Source of the DNA: Strigamia acuminata
Lineage: Eukaryota; Arthropoda; Chilopoda; Geophilomorpha; Linotaeniidae
DNA length: 60,000 nucleotides
NCBI GenBank assembly: GCA_949358305.1
Contig: OX442317.1
Location: forward strand, 10,856,186-10,916,185
Direction: 5' to 3'
Within the stretch, counting starts at the first letter, position 1. Each line of letters opens with the position of its first letter. Positions 52,183 through 60,000 of the stretch are shown here, in pieces. The notes beneath the pieces are model-generated. The model did not search any database. It saw nothing but the letters and a program-made list of their open reading frames with translations, and was not told the DNA's origin. A program made the translations under genes and the position numbers.

Positions 52183-55100
52183 TTACGAGAAACCGTAAAA
52201 GTCCGTTTGTTTTCTTGTCCTTGTTGGCCGTGGAGAGCGAGCAGCTTGCGGAGGTGGCGGAAGCGCAGGAGGCGACGGCGGTAGAGGAGGAAGCAACGGG
52301 GCAGGAGATCTCGGAGGTGAGTTTGGAATAGGAATATTAGGTTGCGGCGAATTAGGAGCAGGGAGTTGGGGTTGAGCTTGTACAGCTGGCGGAATCTCAG
52401 TGGAGGTCTGGGGCATAACGAATGGGCCCGACTGACGCTCATCCCCTTCAATTGAGCGATACGGTGAAATTGTCGATCGTTTCCGCAACTGGTCAATGTG
52501 TCTCGACCACAAAACTCCATTCGCAATCTCGATAGCATACGTGGTGGAGGAAACCTTCTCCTTGACGACCCCGGGGATCCACTTGTCCGTGTGGCGATAG
52601 TCGCGCACGTACACCAAATCGCCGACATCGAAACTGCGCGCCGTTTCCATAAGTGCGGAGTCCGGCAACAAGCGAGGGTTGAGCAGGTGAAGCCGCGTGC
52701 GCATCGTGCGCTGCAGGAAAACATCAGCGGGCGTCAGCTTGGTCGTGGCGTGAGGTGTCGTCCTATAGGAGAAAAGGAACTGGCGGAGGGAATCAACGAG
52801 GGAAAAATTCAGATTCACAAATTTTTGCATTTGTCGTTTAAAAGTTCCGACAAATCCTTCGACGGCTCCATTCGTAGCTGGGTGATATGGTGGTGAAAAG
52901 GTGTGGCGGATGCCATTTTCCTCCAAAAATTCTCGAAATTCGAATGCAGTGAACTGCGGACCGTTGTCCGAGTGCACGTGAATCGGGAGGCCATAGCGAC
53001 TAAACCAGTCTTCCAAGACTGCAATCGTTGCAGCTGCTGTGGTGGTCGTCATCGCGTTCACCTCGCACCATTTCGATTTGGCGTCGATTCCGAGCAGAAA
53101 TGTTTTGCCGAGGAATGGCCCGGCGAAGTCGATGTGCAGTCGACCCCAGACTTCTTCAGGAATCGGCCATCGTACAGTCGACGTTCGGGGTGGATCAGGC
53201 AGTGTCCGCTGACAGGCGTCGCACGCACGCACAACGCGCTCGATATCGGCGTCAATCGCCGGCCACCAAACAGTGGAACGCGCCAACGATTTTGTGCGCA
53301 CAATTCCAAAGTGACCTGCGTGCAACTCGATTAAAATCGAGGCGCGCAAGTCCTCGGGCACGACCAACCTATCATTGAGAAAAATAAAGTCGTTAAAAAG
53401 GGAGAAAGCATCTTTGTGCTTTTGGAATTCCCGCAACTCGGGCTTGTGTTTGGGCCAGCCATCGCGCACGCAACGAAGGACTTCTTGCAAAATTGCATCT
53501 GCAGCATAAGCTGCTTGCAACGATGGTTTGGAGACAGGGAAATCTGAAATCGAGACTGAAAAAATATTGTTAACCTCGAAGTCAAAATCTTCGGACAAAT
53601 CCACGAGTGGTTGAGGGTTGCGCGAAAGACCATCCGCAATGGCGTTGTCCACTGCCGGCAAATGTTCGATCAAATAATCGTATGCCGACAAAAAAATGGC
53701 CCAACGATGCAGACGAGCGGCAACCACTTGGTTACATCCCTTTTTGTCTCCAAAAATAGACACCAAGGGCTTGTGGTCAGTACGAAGGATGAAGCGTCGG
53801 CCGAACAAGTAGTGATGAAACTTCCTTATCCCGTATACGATGGCGTATCCCTCCCTCTCGATTTGGGCGTAGTTCCGCTGAGCAGCCGACAGCAAAGACG
53901 ACGCAAAAGCAATTGGCAAATGGTGTCCGCTCTTGTCGCGATGGGAAAGGAAGGCGCCAACTCCCACGGGGGAGGCGTCCACGGTCAAAAACACTTCTTT
54001 CAACTGGTCGTAATGGGTGAGGGCCGAATCAACCGACACGGATTCGCGCACTTTCAACCAGGCGGCTTCGTGCACATTCTCCCACTTCCAATCGACGTCG
54101 TCGCGCGTCAAGCGATACAGCGGCTCGAGGAGAGTTGACAAATCTCGAATAAATCGGCCGTAGTAATTTATAAGTCCGATAAAAGACTTCAACGATGTTA
54201 CATCCGTTGGACGCGTCGCATTTTTAAGTGGGGCGATTTTGGATGCAATTGGGGCAATACCGTGCTTCGAAATACGAAAGCCCAAGAAATCAATCTCGTC
54301 TTGCAAAAATTGGCACTTGCCTCGATTTAAAGTGAGTCCAGCGCCATCAAACTTGCCAAGTAAACCGTCCAAATTATGAAGATGAACCGAGTCCGAGCGT
54401 CCAGTTACCGCCGAGTCGTCGATAAACGGCTGGGTATCGCCAACATCTGCCGTCAAAATATCCATTTCGCGCTGGAAAATTGGTGGAGCTGTGGAGATAC
54501 CGTAAAAAAGACGATTAACGCGGAAAAGGCCCAGGTGAGTGTTGATAGTGCAAAGTTCTTGGCTTGCTGCGTCCAACTCGAGCTGATTGTACGCCGAGTT
54601 CATGTCAAGCTTCGAGTACGATTTACCACCCGAAAGTTTGGTTGTGACATCAGCAAAAAGGGGCAGCGGGTACGAACAAGGCAGCACGGCTTTATTTACT
54701 GTCCGATTATAGCAGCCGGCGATTTTAATAGTTCCGTCGGACTTGCGCACGTGCATGATCGGGGTTGCCCATTTTGACGACGCGACAGGCGTGATGATTC
54801 CTAAGTCCTGGAGTCGTCGCAATTCCTTCTCGAGTGCGGGTTTGACCGACAGTGGCACCGGGTAAGCTTTCAAAAATATAGGTGGAAAATCTTTATCAAC
54901 AGCTATACTTACCGGTGCCACGTTGTACCGGCCAATTTCATCGCGGAAAACGTGTCGATGTTTGTCCAAAATCGTTCGCAACGTCTCGAGATCAGCTGCA
55001 CTGGCGGAGCATTGCGGCGCAGCATCTTTAGCTGCCGCAGCCACAGGAGGAAGCGATTTATACGCAGGGGCAGCAACAATCGACGGGAACGACGGCGCGT

Positions 55101-56481
55101 CTTGGGGCGCAGTAGGCACTTCCGCCTCGCGAGTTGGAGCGACGGCGGCGGCAAGTATATCGCCCGTGTTGTCAGTGTTCGTTGCCCGACGTTGTTTAGC
55201 ACGACGTCGTGCGGATTTCGACGGAATGCCAGCGGAGGCGCGATAAACGACGGCGCGCAACGCCGCACCGGCCGCATACAGCAGGCCGAGTTCGTCCATC
55301 CAATCCCTGCCCAACAGCGGAACTTGACCGTGCTCGGCGACACATAACGGAAGATGATACTTCTTTCCGTCGTATTCAACCGGCACAGTGCAAACTCCAG
55401 CCATGGGCAATGCGTGGCCGTCATATGAAGACAGCTCGGTGTCAAGTGACTGCAACTGAAATTTCGAAAAATATTTAGCGTGCATCTCGCGACTGATTAT
55501 TGTCGCTCCGGCTCCGGTGTCCAGTTCCATCCAGAGCAGCTGGTCTGCCACGCGCAGCTCGAGCACCAACGGTTTGGTGTGACGGATCGAAACGGCGTTC
55601 ACCGCGGTCGGGGTTTTAATTTTCTCCGTGCGCACGGTGTAAAAAGTCAGCTTTCTCGGGGCGGACACGGTCGTGTGATGCGCGGACGTAGACGATTTCG
55701 ACGCGCGGCAGACGGGCTTGATGTGGCCCTCGACGCCACAGCCGTGACATTTGGCTGTGCGGAAACGGCACTCGTCCTGTCGGTGTCCAGACCTGCCGCA
55801 GTGTTTACACTTTTTCGTTTCGTGCTGCGATTTGGTGTTGTCCGACTGGTGGTGTTGGCCGCCGGAGCCTCTCGAGGGACGTCTACCGTTTTTCTGCGAA
55901 TGAAAAGAGGATTTGGAGGAGTTTCCGGGTTTATTAATTTGATGGATCGTTGATGGTGCGTCCACGAAACTGGAAACATCTGCCCCAGCAATCTCTGCAG
56001 AAGTGGCCGCCTCGAGCGCCTTGGCGAAGGTCAAGTCCTTTTGCACATATAAGGTTTCTTGTACTTGCCGCATATTTAGGCCAACGATGAACTGATTTCT
56101 CATTTCGTCGTCCTGATTATCCTCGAAATTGCAGTATTTGGTGAGGGAATGAAGGGCCGCCGCGAAGTCGCTAACAGTCTCGCCCTTATTTCGTTTACGG
56201 TTGCGGAACCGCACAATTTCGCCTTGCGCAATGGGCTTCGGTTTTTGATGTTTTTCCATCAGGTCCACTATTTCCTTGTACTTCATGGTCGTGGGGTTCT
56301 TTGGCCGGGTCAAATCGACGATTTTCGCGAACGTGGCCATTCCCACGCACGACAAAAGCGTGCTCACTTTGTCGGCGTCGTCGACGACTTTGTTGCAGGC
56401 GAACACGCAACTCATTTGAAGCACGTACGTCGCCCAGTCGTCCTGCGGGTTGTATTTCTCGGGGGTTCCCGACAACGGCAT
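52183..56481 (-). CDS. Gypsy Gag-Pol polyprotein, 1,432 residues, single ORF
   Basis: The ATG at 56481 is the first in frame. In order: capsid-like Gag (10-165); two CCHC knuckles (C225-C238, C245-C258); aspartic protease DTGAGAT (321-327); RT with KLDMNSAYNQ (catalytic D626) and FIDDS (686-690, D688 and D689); RNase H acids D835, E876, D902, D949/D950 region; integrase zinc H1054, H1057, C1087, C1090; core acids D1118, D1172, E1208; and the GDLVYVRDYR C-terminal segment. A proline-rich tail (about 1360-1415) replaces any chromodomain. No stop or frameshift. Departures from the usual RT consensus: KIAGCYNRTVN where GDY is common, RLFYGIS where LPFG is common, and FIDD rather than YVDD/YLDD. 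Gag and Pol in one frame means no frameshift is needed, so their ratio must be set otherwise. Confidence 0.95.
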   Translation of the reverse strand: MPLSGTPEKYNPQDDWATYVLQMSCVFACNKVVDDADKVSTLLSCVGMATFAKIVDLTRPKNPTTMKYKEIVDLMEKHQKPKPIAQGEIVRFRNRKRNKGETVSDFAAALHSLTKYCNFEDNQDDEMRNQFIVGLNMRQVQETLYVQKDLTFAKALEAATSAEIAGADVSSFVDAPSTIHQINKPGNSSKSSFHSQKNGRRPSRGSGGQHHQSDNTKSQHETKKCKHCGRSGHRQDECRFRTAKCHGCGVEGHIKPVCRASKSSTSAHHTTVSAPRKLTFYTVRTEKIKTPTAVNAVSIRHTKPLVLELRVADQLLWMELDTGAGATIISREMHAKYFSKFQLQSLDTELSSYDGHALPMAGVCTVPVEYDGKKYHLPLCVAEHGQVPLLGRDWMDELGLLYAAGAALRAVVYRASAGIPSKSARRRAKQRRATNTDNTGDILAAAVAPTREAEVPTAPQDAPSFPSIVAAPAYKSLPPVAAAAKDAAPQCSASAADLETLRTILDKHRHVFRDEIGRYNVAPVSIAVDKDFPPIFLKAYPVPLSVKPALEKELRRLQDLGIITPVASSKWATPIMHVRKSDGTIKIAGCYNRTVNKAVLPCSYPLPLFADVTTKLSGGKSYSKLDMNSAYNQLELDAASQELCTINTHLGLFRVNRLFYGISTAPPIFQREMDILTADVGDTQPFIDDSAVTGRSDSVHLHNLDGLLGKFDGAGLTLNRGKCQFLQDEIDFLGFRISKHGIAPIASKIAPLKNATRPTDVTSLKSFIGLINYYGRFIRDLSTLLEPLYRLTRDDVDWKWENVHEAAWLKVRESVSVDSALTHYDQLKEVFLTVDASPVGVGAFLSHRDKSGHHLPIAFASSLLSAAQRNYAQIEREGYAIVYGIRKFHHYLFGRRFILRTDHKPLVSIFGDKKGCNQVVAARLHRWAIFLSAYDYLIEHLPAVDNAIADGLSRNPQPLVDLSEDFDFEVNNIFSVSISDFPVSKPSLQAAYAADAILQEVLRCVRDGWPKHKPELREFQKHKDAFSLFNDFIFLNDRLVVPEDLRASILIELHAGHFGIVRTKSLARSTVWWPAIDADIERVVRACDACQRTLPDPPRTSTVRWPIPEEVWGRLHIDFAGPFLGKTFLLGIDAKSKWCEVNAMTTTTAAATIAVLEDWFSRYGLPIHVHSDNGPQFTAFEFREFLEENGIRHTFSPPYHPATNGAVEGFVGTFKRQMQKFVNLNFSLVDSLRQFLFSYRTTPHATTKLTPADVFLQRTMRTRLHLLNPRLLPDSALMETARSFDVGDLVYVRDYRHTDKWIPGVVKEKVSSTTYAIEIANGVLWSRHIDQLRKRSTISPYRSIEGDERQSGPFVMPQTSTEIPPAVQAQPQLPAPNSPQPNIPIPNSPPRSPAPLLPPLPPSPPALPPPPQAARSPRPTRTRKQTDFYGFS

Positions 56482-56663
56482 AATTCACGGCAAAAAAAAA
56501 AAAATTTCGATGAAAACGGCACAAAAACTCACGATACAAGGTGCTAAGCCTAACGGTCAACGCGTGGTCAGCAAGTCCAATTTGACATCAAACGACGGGA
56601 AAAACACACAAAAAGTCACAGAAGATCGTGGATTCTTTGTTGAAATTCATACCTCGTCGCCAA

Positions 56664-56849
56664 TAATGTGTTCCTATCGTCGAATAATTGATGAAAGTGG
56701 ATGAAATTATGAGTGGTCAAAATAAGCAGCCATGTCTTAGTTGGAAATTAACATAAGTGTTTTAATAAATTCAAAAAGTACAGAGGGCGCTCGCGTAAGC
56801 GGGCGCGTCATAAAATAACGTGAATACAAAATGGAGTCAGGACACTCCA
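56664..56849 (-). repeat. 5' LTR of the young gypsy element
   Basis: Identical to 51854-52039. The internal boundary at 56663/56664 is followed, on the element strand, by T and the primer-site-like TGGCGACGAGG. Confidence 0.9.
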
Positions 56850-56854
56850 GATCC

Positions 56855-57683
56855 TACATATGAACATGCGTTCATTTACCGATAATATACATTTTGTGAG
56901 TGCTAATCACTAATTTCGACAGATAACTTACGCGTTTGAAGTGACTATGAATAAAGAACGAGATCTTTCGAAAAGTAGTGAAGCGAACGCTTTCGATGTG
57001 GCCGTGCTGAATAACCAAGTGAGAAACGATCGGAACGGATCGTACGATCAGCGATAAATTAGCGACGAAATCGAAACTAAACAAAATTAAACACAACAAT
57101 CGGTAAATTATTACCGTAAAATCAATTACAAGAGTAAATAACTACCGAAATATGGTGAAAACAACGGAAATCCAACTATCGGGTCGGGTAAGCGAGATGA
57201 TCGAAGTGAAACTAACGTGTTGCGAAGTGACAAGTCAAGACTGGACAATGGATGTAAGTCGAGATACTAAGGGATTTGTCGAGAACAATAGCGTGGCTGA
57301 TGACGTCAGAAAAGATAACGCCGAGCGTAGTAAGAATCACAAATTCTGAGTTTGAGATGGAGTCAAAGGTCGACCACTAATTGTTTTCAGCTGAGAATGT
57401 AGTCTGATCTACTAATCCGAAAGTAAGAAGTTGGAAGTAGGGGAATTCTTGACCCATATACACGAAAACTTGCATAAATATCAAATATGAAACGAATAAA
57501 TTTTTTGAAAGCCAACCTTAAATGAGATTTCTAACCTTAGAATTCACTAAAATCTTTTCTACTAAGCGATGCGTAGGCTAAAAATTAGATAGACAACTTG
57601 GGATCAAATTGGAAATAAAATCGCAAATAATTATTTACTAAAAGATTTCGAACAAACCGCTTTCGATGCGAGATTTCCCAAAT
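56855..57683. other. Outer gypsy 3' spacer, right of the young insertion
   Basis: Lies between the outer pol stop and the insertion site. No supported ORF on either strand; AT-rich with scattered TCGAAAC-like words. Confidence 0.5.
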
Positions 57684-60000
57684 CTAACTGAGATTTTGCG
57701 AATCGAGACACGTGACGAAGTCGTGCGCATAGCGCTTGTTTGCAACACGTGGTCGCTTCGAAGTTCGGGGTTCGACGTCATCACATCTCGGCGTTACAAC
57801 ACGCGTGGTAAGCGGAGTGACGTCAGTCGCGAGTTCCATTGGTTCCGCTGGCTCCGAACTTGGACTTGGTAAATTTTCATCGTATTCCATCCAGCTGGGA
57901 GTTGGATGTGCCGAATCGGTGCCGTGTGTTTGGTTTTCGACCCACTCTTCAATCGGGTATTCCGGTAAATAGGGGGTGAGATGCTTGATATTAATAGAAT
58001 TCTCTATTGAGCCATCTTCTAACTTTTCTAAACGATACGCGGTACCGCCTAATATCTTTATAATTTTCCAGGGTCCGTCTCGTACTTCAGCCATTTTTGC
58101 TGAAAACTGCCGGTCGGCATTTGACAAGTGATGCGTCTTTCGCCAAACTAAATCGTCTAAATCGAACGTTCCGATCCGGTATTTCTTGTGATGTATTTTC
58201 CTATGTTTCTCATAGTTTTCTTGAATTTTAGCGAACATCACGTTTTGTGCGAGGCGAATTGTATTCTGAATCGACGCGATATACTTCTCGGGATCGTTGG
58301 GGTCGAGTTTGACGGAGTTATTAAGCGTGTTTGGATTCCAAGGCGGCGTAACTATCCTTCCAGAATTTAGTAATAAAGGTGTTGAGCCTGTTGCCTCCGA
58401 AATTGACGTACGAGTTGCAAATGCAAAATCGTGGATGAGTTCGTGCCAATGTTTGTGCACGTCAGTGAATAATGCCACCATCACCTTCAAATTCCTGTTG
58501 GCTCTTTCTGTCGGGTTTGCCGACGGGTTGTAGGTGCTTGTGTGTTTTACTGTTATGCCCTGTCGTTCACAGAATTTTCTGTAAATCAGGGCGCAGAATT
58601 GGGGACCATTATCGCTTATAATCTTTTTGGGTGAGCCATGTCTACATGCGACCTCATGTAGCTTCTCGACGATTATTTTTGCCGAAGCTGTGTGTAAAGC
58701 GAATACTTCTATATATTTTGTAGCGTTATCCATAATGACAAGTAACCATTTAAACTTATTACCGGGTTTGGGACCCATTAAATCTACAGTGACCGTTTCC
58801 CACGGAAATGTCATACCTAAAGGCACATATTCGCCAGCAAGGGGCTTTCTTTGTAGTGGTTTGTACATTTGGCAATGTTGACAACCCGTCACATAACCAC
58901 GTACGTCACGGGACATACCAAACCAATGATATAACATTTTTGCTCTGTCCAGAGTCTTTGCTACACCTGCGTGGCCTGCCATAGGGTGCCCGTGGCACGC
59001 AAATAACGCACGCTTAAGTAAACTGCGAGGCATTGCAGCCTTGAACCCATTTCCAGTATCTAATAATTCCTCGTCAAATGTCGGAGCGAATCTCGCAAGT
59101 AAATCGCCATCCATCATGTAATGGCGACACAATTTTTTAAAATCTCGTAAATGCAATTTATTATTTTTGGGCAGCTCATCTTTAGAAATGAACTGAATTA
59201 TGTCATACAAAAAGGGGTCAGCACGTTGTGCGTTTATAATTTCGTCGCGGGAGGGCGGAACTGTCTTTAACGCATCTGTGAGTGCAGACATTAGGGTTTC
59301 ATTGCGTTTGCAATTTTTGTCGGTCTTTTTTGTTGTGTCTAAGAAATTTAAAATGTCAGTTGAAGTTAACTCGTCAGGGCTACCATCCCCCTGTGTTTCA
59401 ACAGAATTGACATACTCAATTCTGAGGGAACACAACTGTTCTTTAGTTTCTTTCGAAACACTAACGCCTTTATTTCTATTTCCGGTCCACTCGGGCCAGT
59501 ATTGGGTCACTTCAGTGTGTTCTACGTGGTCAGTAGACGGGATATGCTCTTCAGAGAGCGGGGCTCGGGAGAGGGCATCGGCAATTTGGTTATATTTGCC
59601 CTGGCGGTATTCAATTTTGAACGCGCCAGACTGTAGTCTCGTGGCCCATCGACCAAATCGTCCAGAGGGTTCTGGCGACGTCATAAGCCATTTGAGTGCC
59701 TGCGCGTCACTTTCCAGTTGAAAAGTGGTATATTCGAGAAAGGGGCGAAATCGGTCGACTGCCCAAACAACAGCCAAACATTCAAGTTCCGGGGTATTGT
59801 AGCGGACTTCCGCTCCTTTCAACACGCGGCTAGCGTATGCTGCCGGTTTTAAAACCTTTTTTCCATTTAATTCGACTTCTTGCATGAGGACAGCTCCTAA
59901 ACCGTCATGACTGGCATCAGTCTGAATGACGAATGGCTTATTCAGCTCTGGGCGGAGTAAACAACCATCAGTCATAAGTTTTTCTTTTAAAGTTGCGAAC
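57684..60000 (-). CDS. Ty3/gypsy Pol, C-terminal part (outer element), runs off the window
   Basis: Open from the window edge to the stop at 57684; the first ATG inside (59975) is internal, because the frame continues upstream as ATLKEKL. Numbering from there: RNase H (FVIQTDASHDGLGAVL, D20; E63 or E65 region; D90; D133 in IADALSR), integrase zinc domain (H330, H335, C365, C368), core acids D398, D455, E490, then FDLDDLVWRKTHHLS and NSINIKHLTPYLPEYP of the C-terminal domain, with a Ser/Pro-rich tail. No breaks are seen in 763 codons, so the element may be fairly young. The RT, protease, Gag and 5' LTR should lie to the right of the window. Its 3' region carries the inserted 52-56.8 kb element. 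Confidence 0.9.
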   Translation of the reverse strand, partial: FATLKEKLMTDGCLLRPELNKPFVIQTDASHDGLGAVLMQEVELNGKKVLKPAAYASRVLKGAEVRYNTPELECLAVVWAVDRFRPFLEYTTFQLESDAQALKWLMTSPEPSGRFGRWATRLQSGAFKIEYRQGKYNQIADALSRAPLSEEHIPSTDHVEHTEVTQYWPEWTGNRNKGVSVSKETKEQLCSLRIEYVNSVETQGDGSPDELTSTDILNFLDTTKKTDKNCKRNETLMSALTDALKTVPPSRDEIINAQRADPFLYDIIQFISKDELPKNNKLHLRDFKKLCRHYMMDGDLLARFAPTFDEELLDTGNGFKAAMPRSLLKRALFACHGHPMAGHAGVAKTLDRAKMLYHWFGMSRDVRGYVTGCQHCQMYKPLQRKPLAGEYVPLGMTFPWETVTVDLMGPKPGNKFKWLLVIMDNATKYIEVFALHTASAKIIVEKLHEVACRHGSPKKIISDNGPQFCALIYRKFCERQGITVKHTSTYNPSANPTERANRNLKVMVALFTDVHKHWHELIHDFAFATRTSISEATGSTPLLLNSGRIVTPPWNPNTLNNSVKLDPNDPEKYIASIQNTIRLAQNVMFAKIQENYEKHRKIHHKKYRIGTFDLDDLVWRKTHHLSNADRQFSAKMAEVRDGPWKIIKILGGTAYRLEKLEDGSIENSINIKHLTPYLPEYPIEEWVENQTHGTDSAHPTPSWMEYDENLPSPSSEPAEPMELATDVTPLTTRVVTPRCDDVEPRTSKRPRVANKRYAHDFVTCLDSQNLS

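Larger units (their letters stand above)
51854..56849 (-). mobile_element. Young, complete Ty3/gypsy LTR retrotransposon
   Basis: 4,996 bp, two 186-bp LTRs with no difference that I can see, and a GATCC duplication on both sides (51849-51853, 56850-56854). One ORF encodes Gag and Pol together. Identical LTRs mean very recent insertion, because both are copied from one template. On the element strand the sequence after the 5' LTR reads TTGGCGACGAGGTATGAATT, so a primer site TGGCGACGAGG follows one T. A purine run AAGGGGATGA precedes the 3' LTR. It is inserted in the 3' part of another gypsy element. Confidence 0.95.

Noticed and set aside
54376-55953. Several long plus-strand ORFs (54376-54777, 54952-55347, 55480-55953)
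   Set aside because: They lie antisense to the intact Gag-Pol ORF of the young gypsy element, and their residues are Arg/Ala/His-rich as expected for shadow frames of GC-richer coding DNA.
57152-57349. Plus-strand ORF of 65 codons beside the outer pol
   Set aside because: Opposite strand to the element, no domain, no conserved context.

Overview
This is eukaryotic nuclear DNA from an invertebrate, most likely an arthropod. The best anchor is a complete elongation factor 2 gene at 40.8-44.5 kb, split by twelve short GT-AG introns and encoding 846 residues. The rest is AT-rich and built mostly of transposable elements in all states of decay. Species cannot be named from what I see.

Layout. 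0-5.9 kb: a shattered copia element (gag, protease-end, integrase and RT scraps) broken up by palindromic TA-flanked miniature elements. 5.98-9.76 kb: an apparently intact Mutator-like (MULE) DNA transposon with an 8-bp target duplication, arrays of 15-16-bp subterminal motifs and an unbroken 749-residue transposase carrying an AT-hook and a C-terminal RING-type zinc finger. 9.8-14.8 kb: Tc1-like remnants, including one Tc1 element with two TA-flanked miniature elements nested in its right end. 15.4-23.1 kb: fold-back elements, two sibling hAT-type miniature elements with perfect 8-bp duplications, and a solo LTR. 23.4-29 kb: tandem arrays, two copies of a GGCGACGAAATGA-type terminus in opposite orientation, a methyl-CpG-binding-like ORF, a copia integrase fragment and a palindrome whose arms carry tRNA-like sequence. 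29-37 kb: a decayed Ty3/gypsy element with a 3' LTR, no recognisable 5' LTR and a lost RT catalytic aspartate. 37-40.8 kb: a host-like minus-strand gene for an acidic, low-complexity protein. 40.8-44.5 kb: EF2. 45-46 kb: a deleted Tc1-type element.

46.9-60 kb: a composite. A Ty3/gypsy pol on the minus strand runs off the right edge. Inside its 3' region sits a very young 4,996-bp gypsy element with identical 186-bp LTRs and a GATCC duplication. Mentally removing that insertion places a 551-residue cysteine-rich ORF (49.8-51.4 kb) about 1.2 kb downstream of pol on the same strand, as a candidate third ORF of the outer element. Beyond it lies the most unusual structure here: about 2.6 kb (46.9-49.5 kb) packed with at least 37 different short perfect inverted repeats, with no shared stem sequence and no ORF.

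The cellular genes with real support are EF2 and the acidic-protein gene. Everything else is mobile DNA, its debris, or unassigned sequence.
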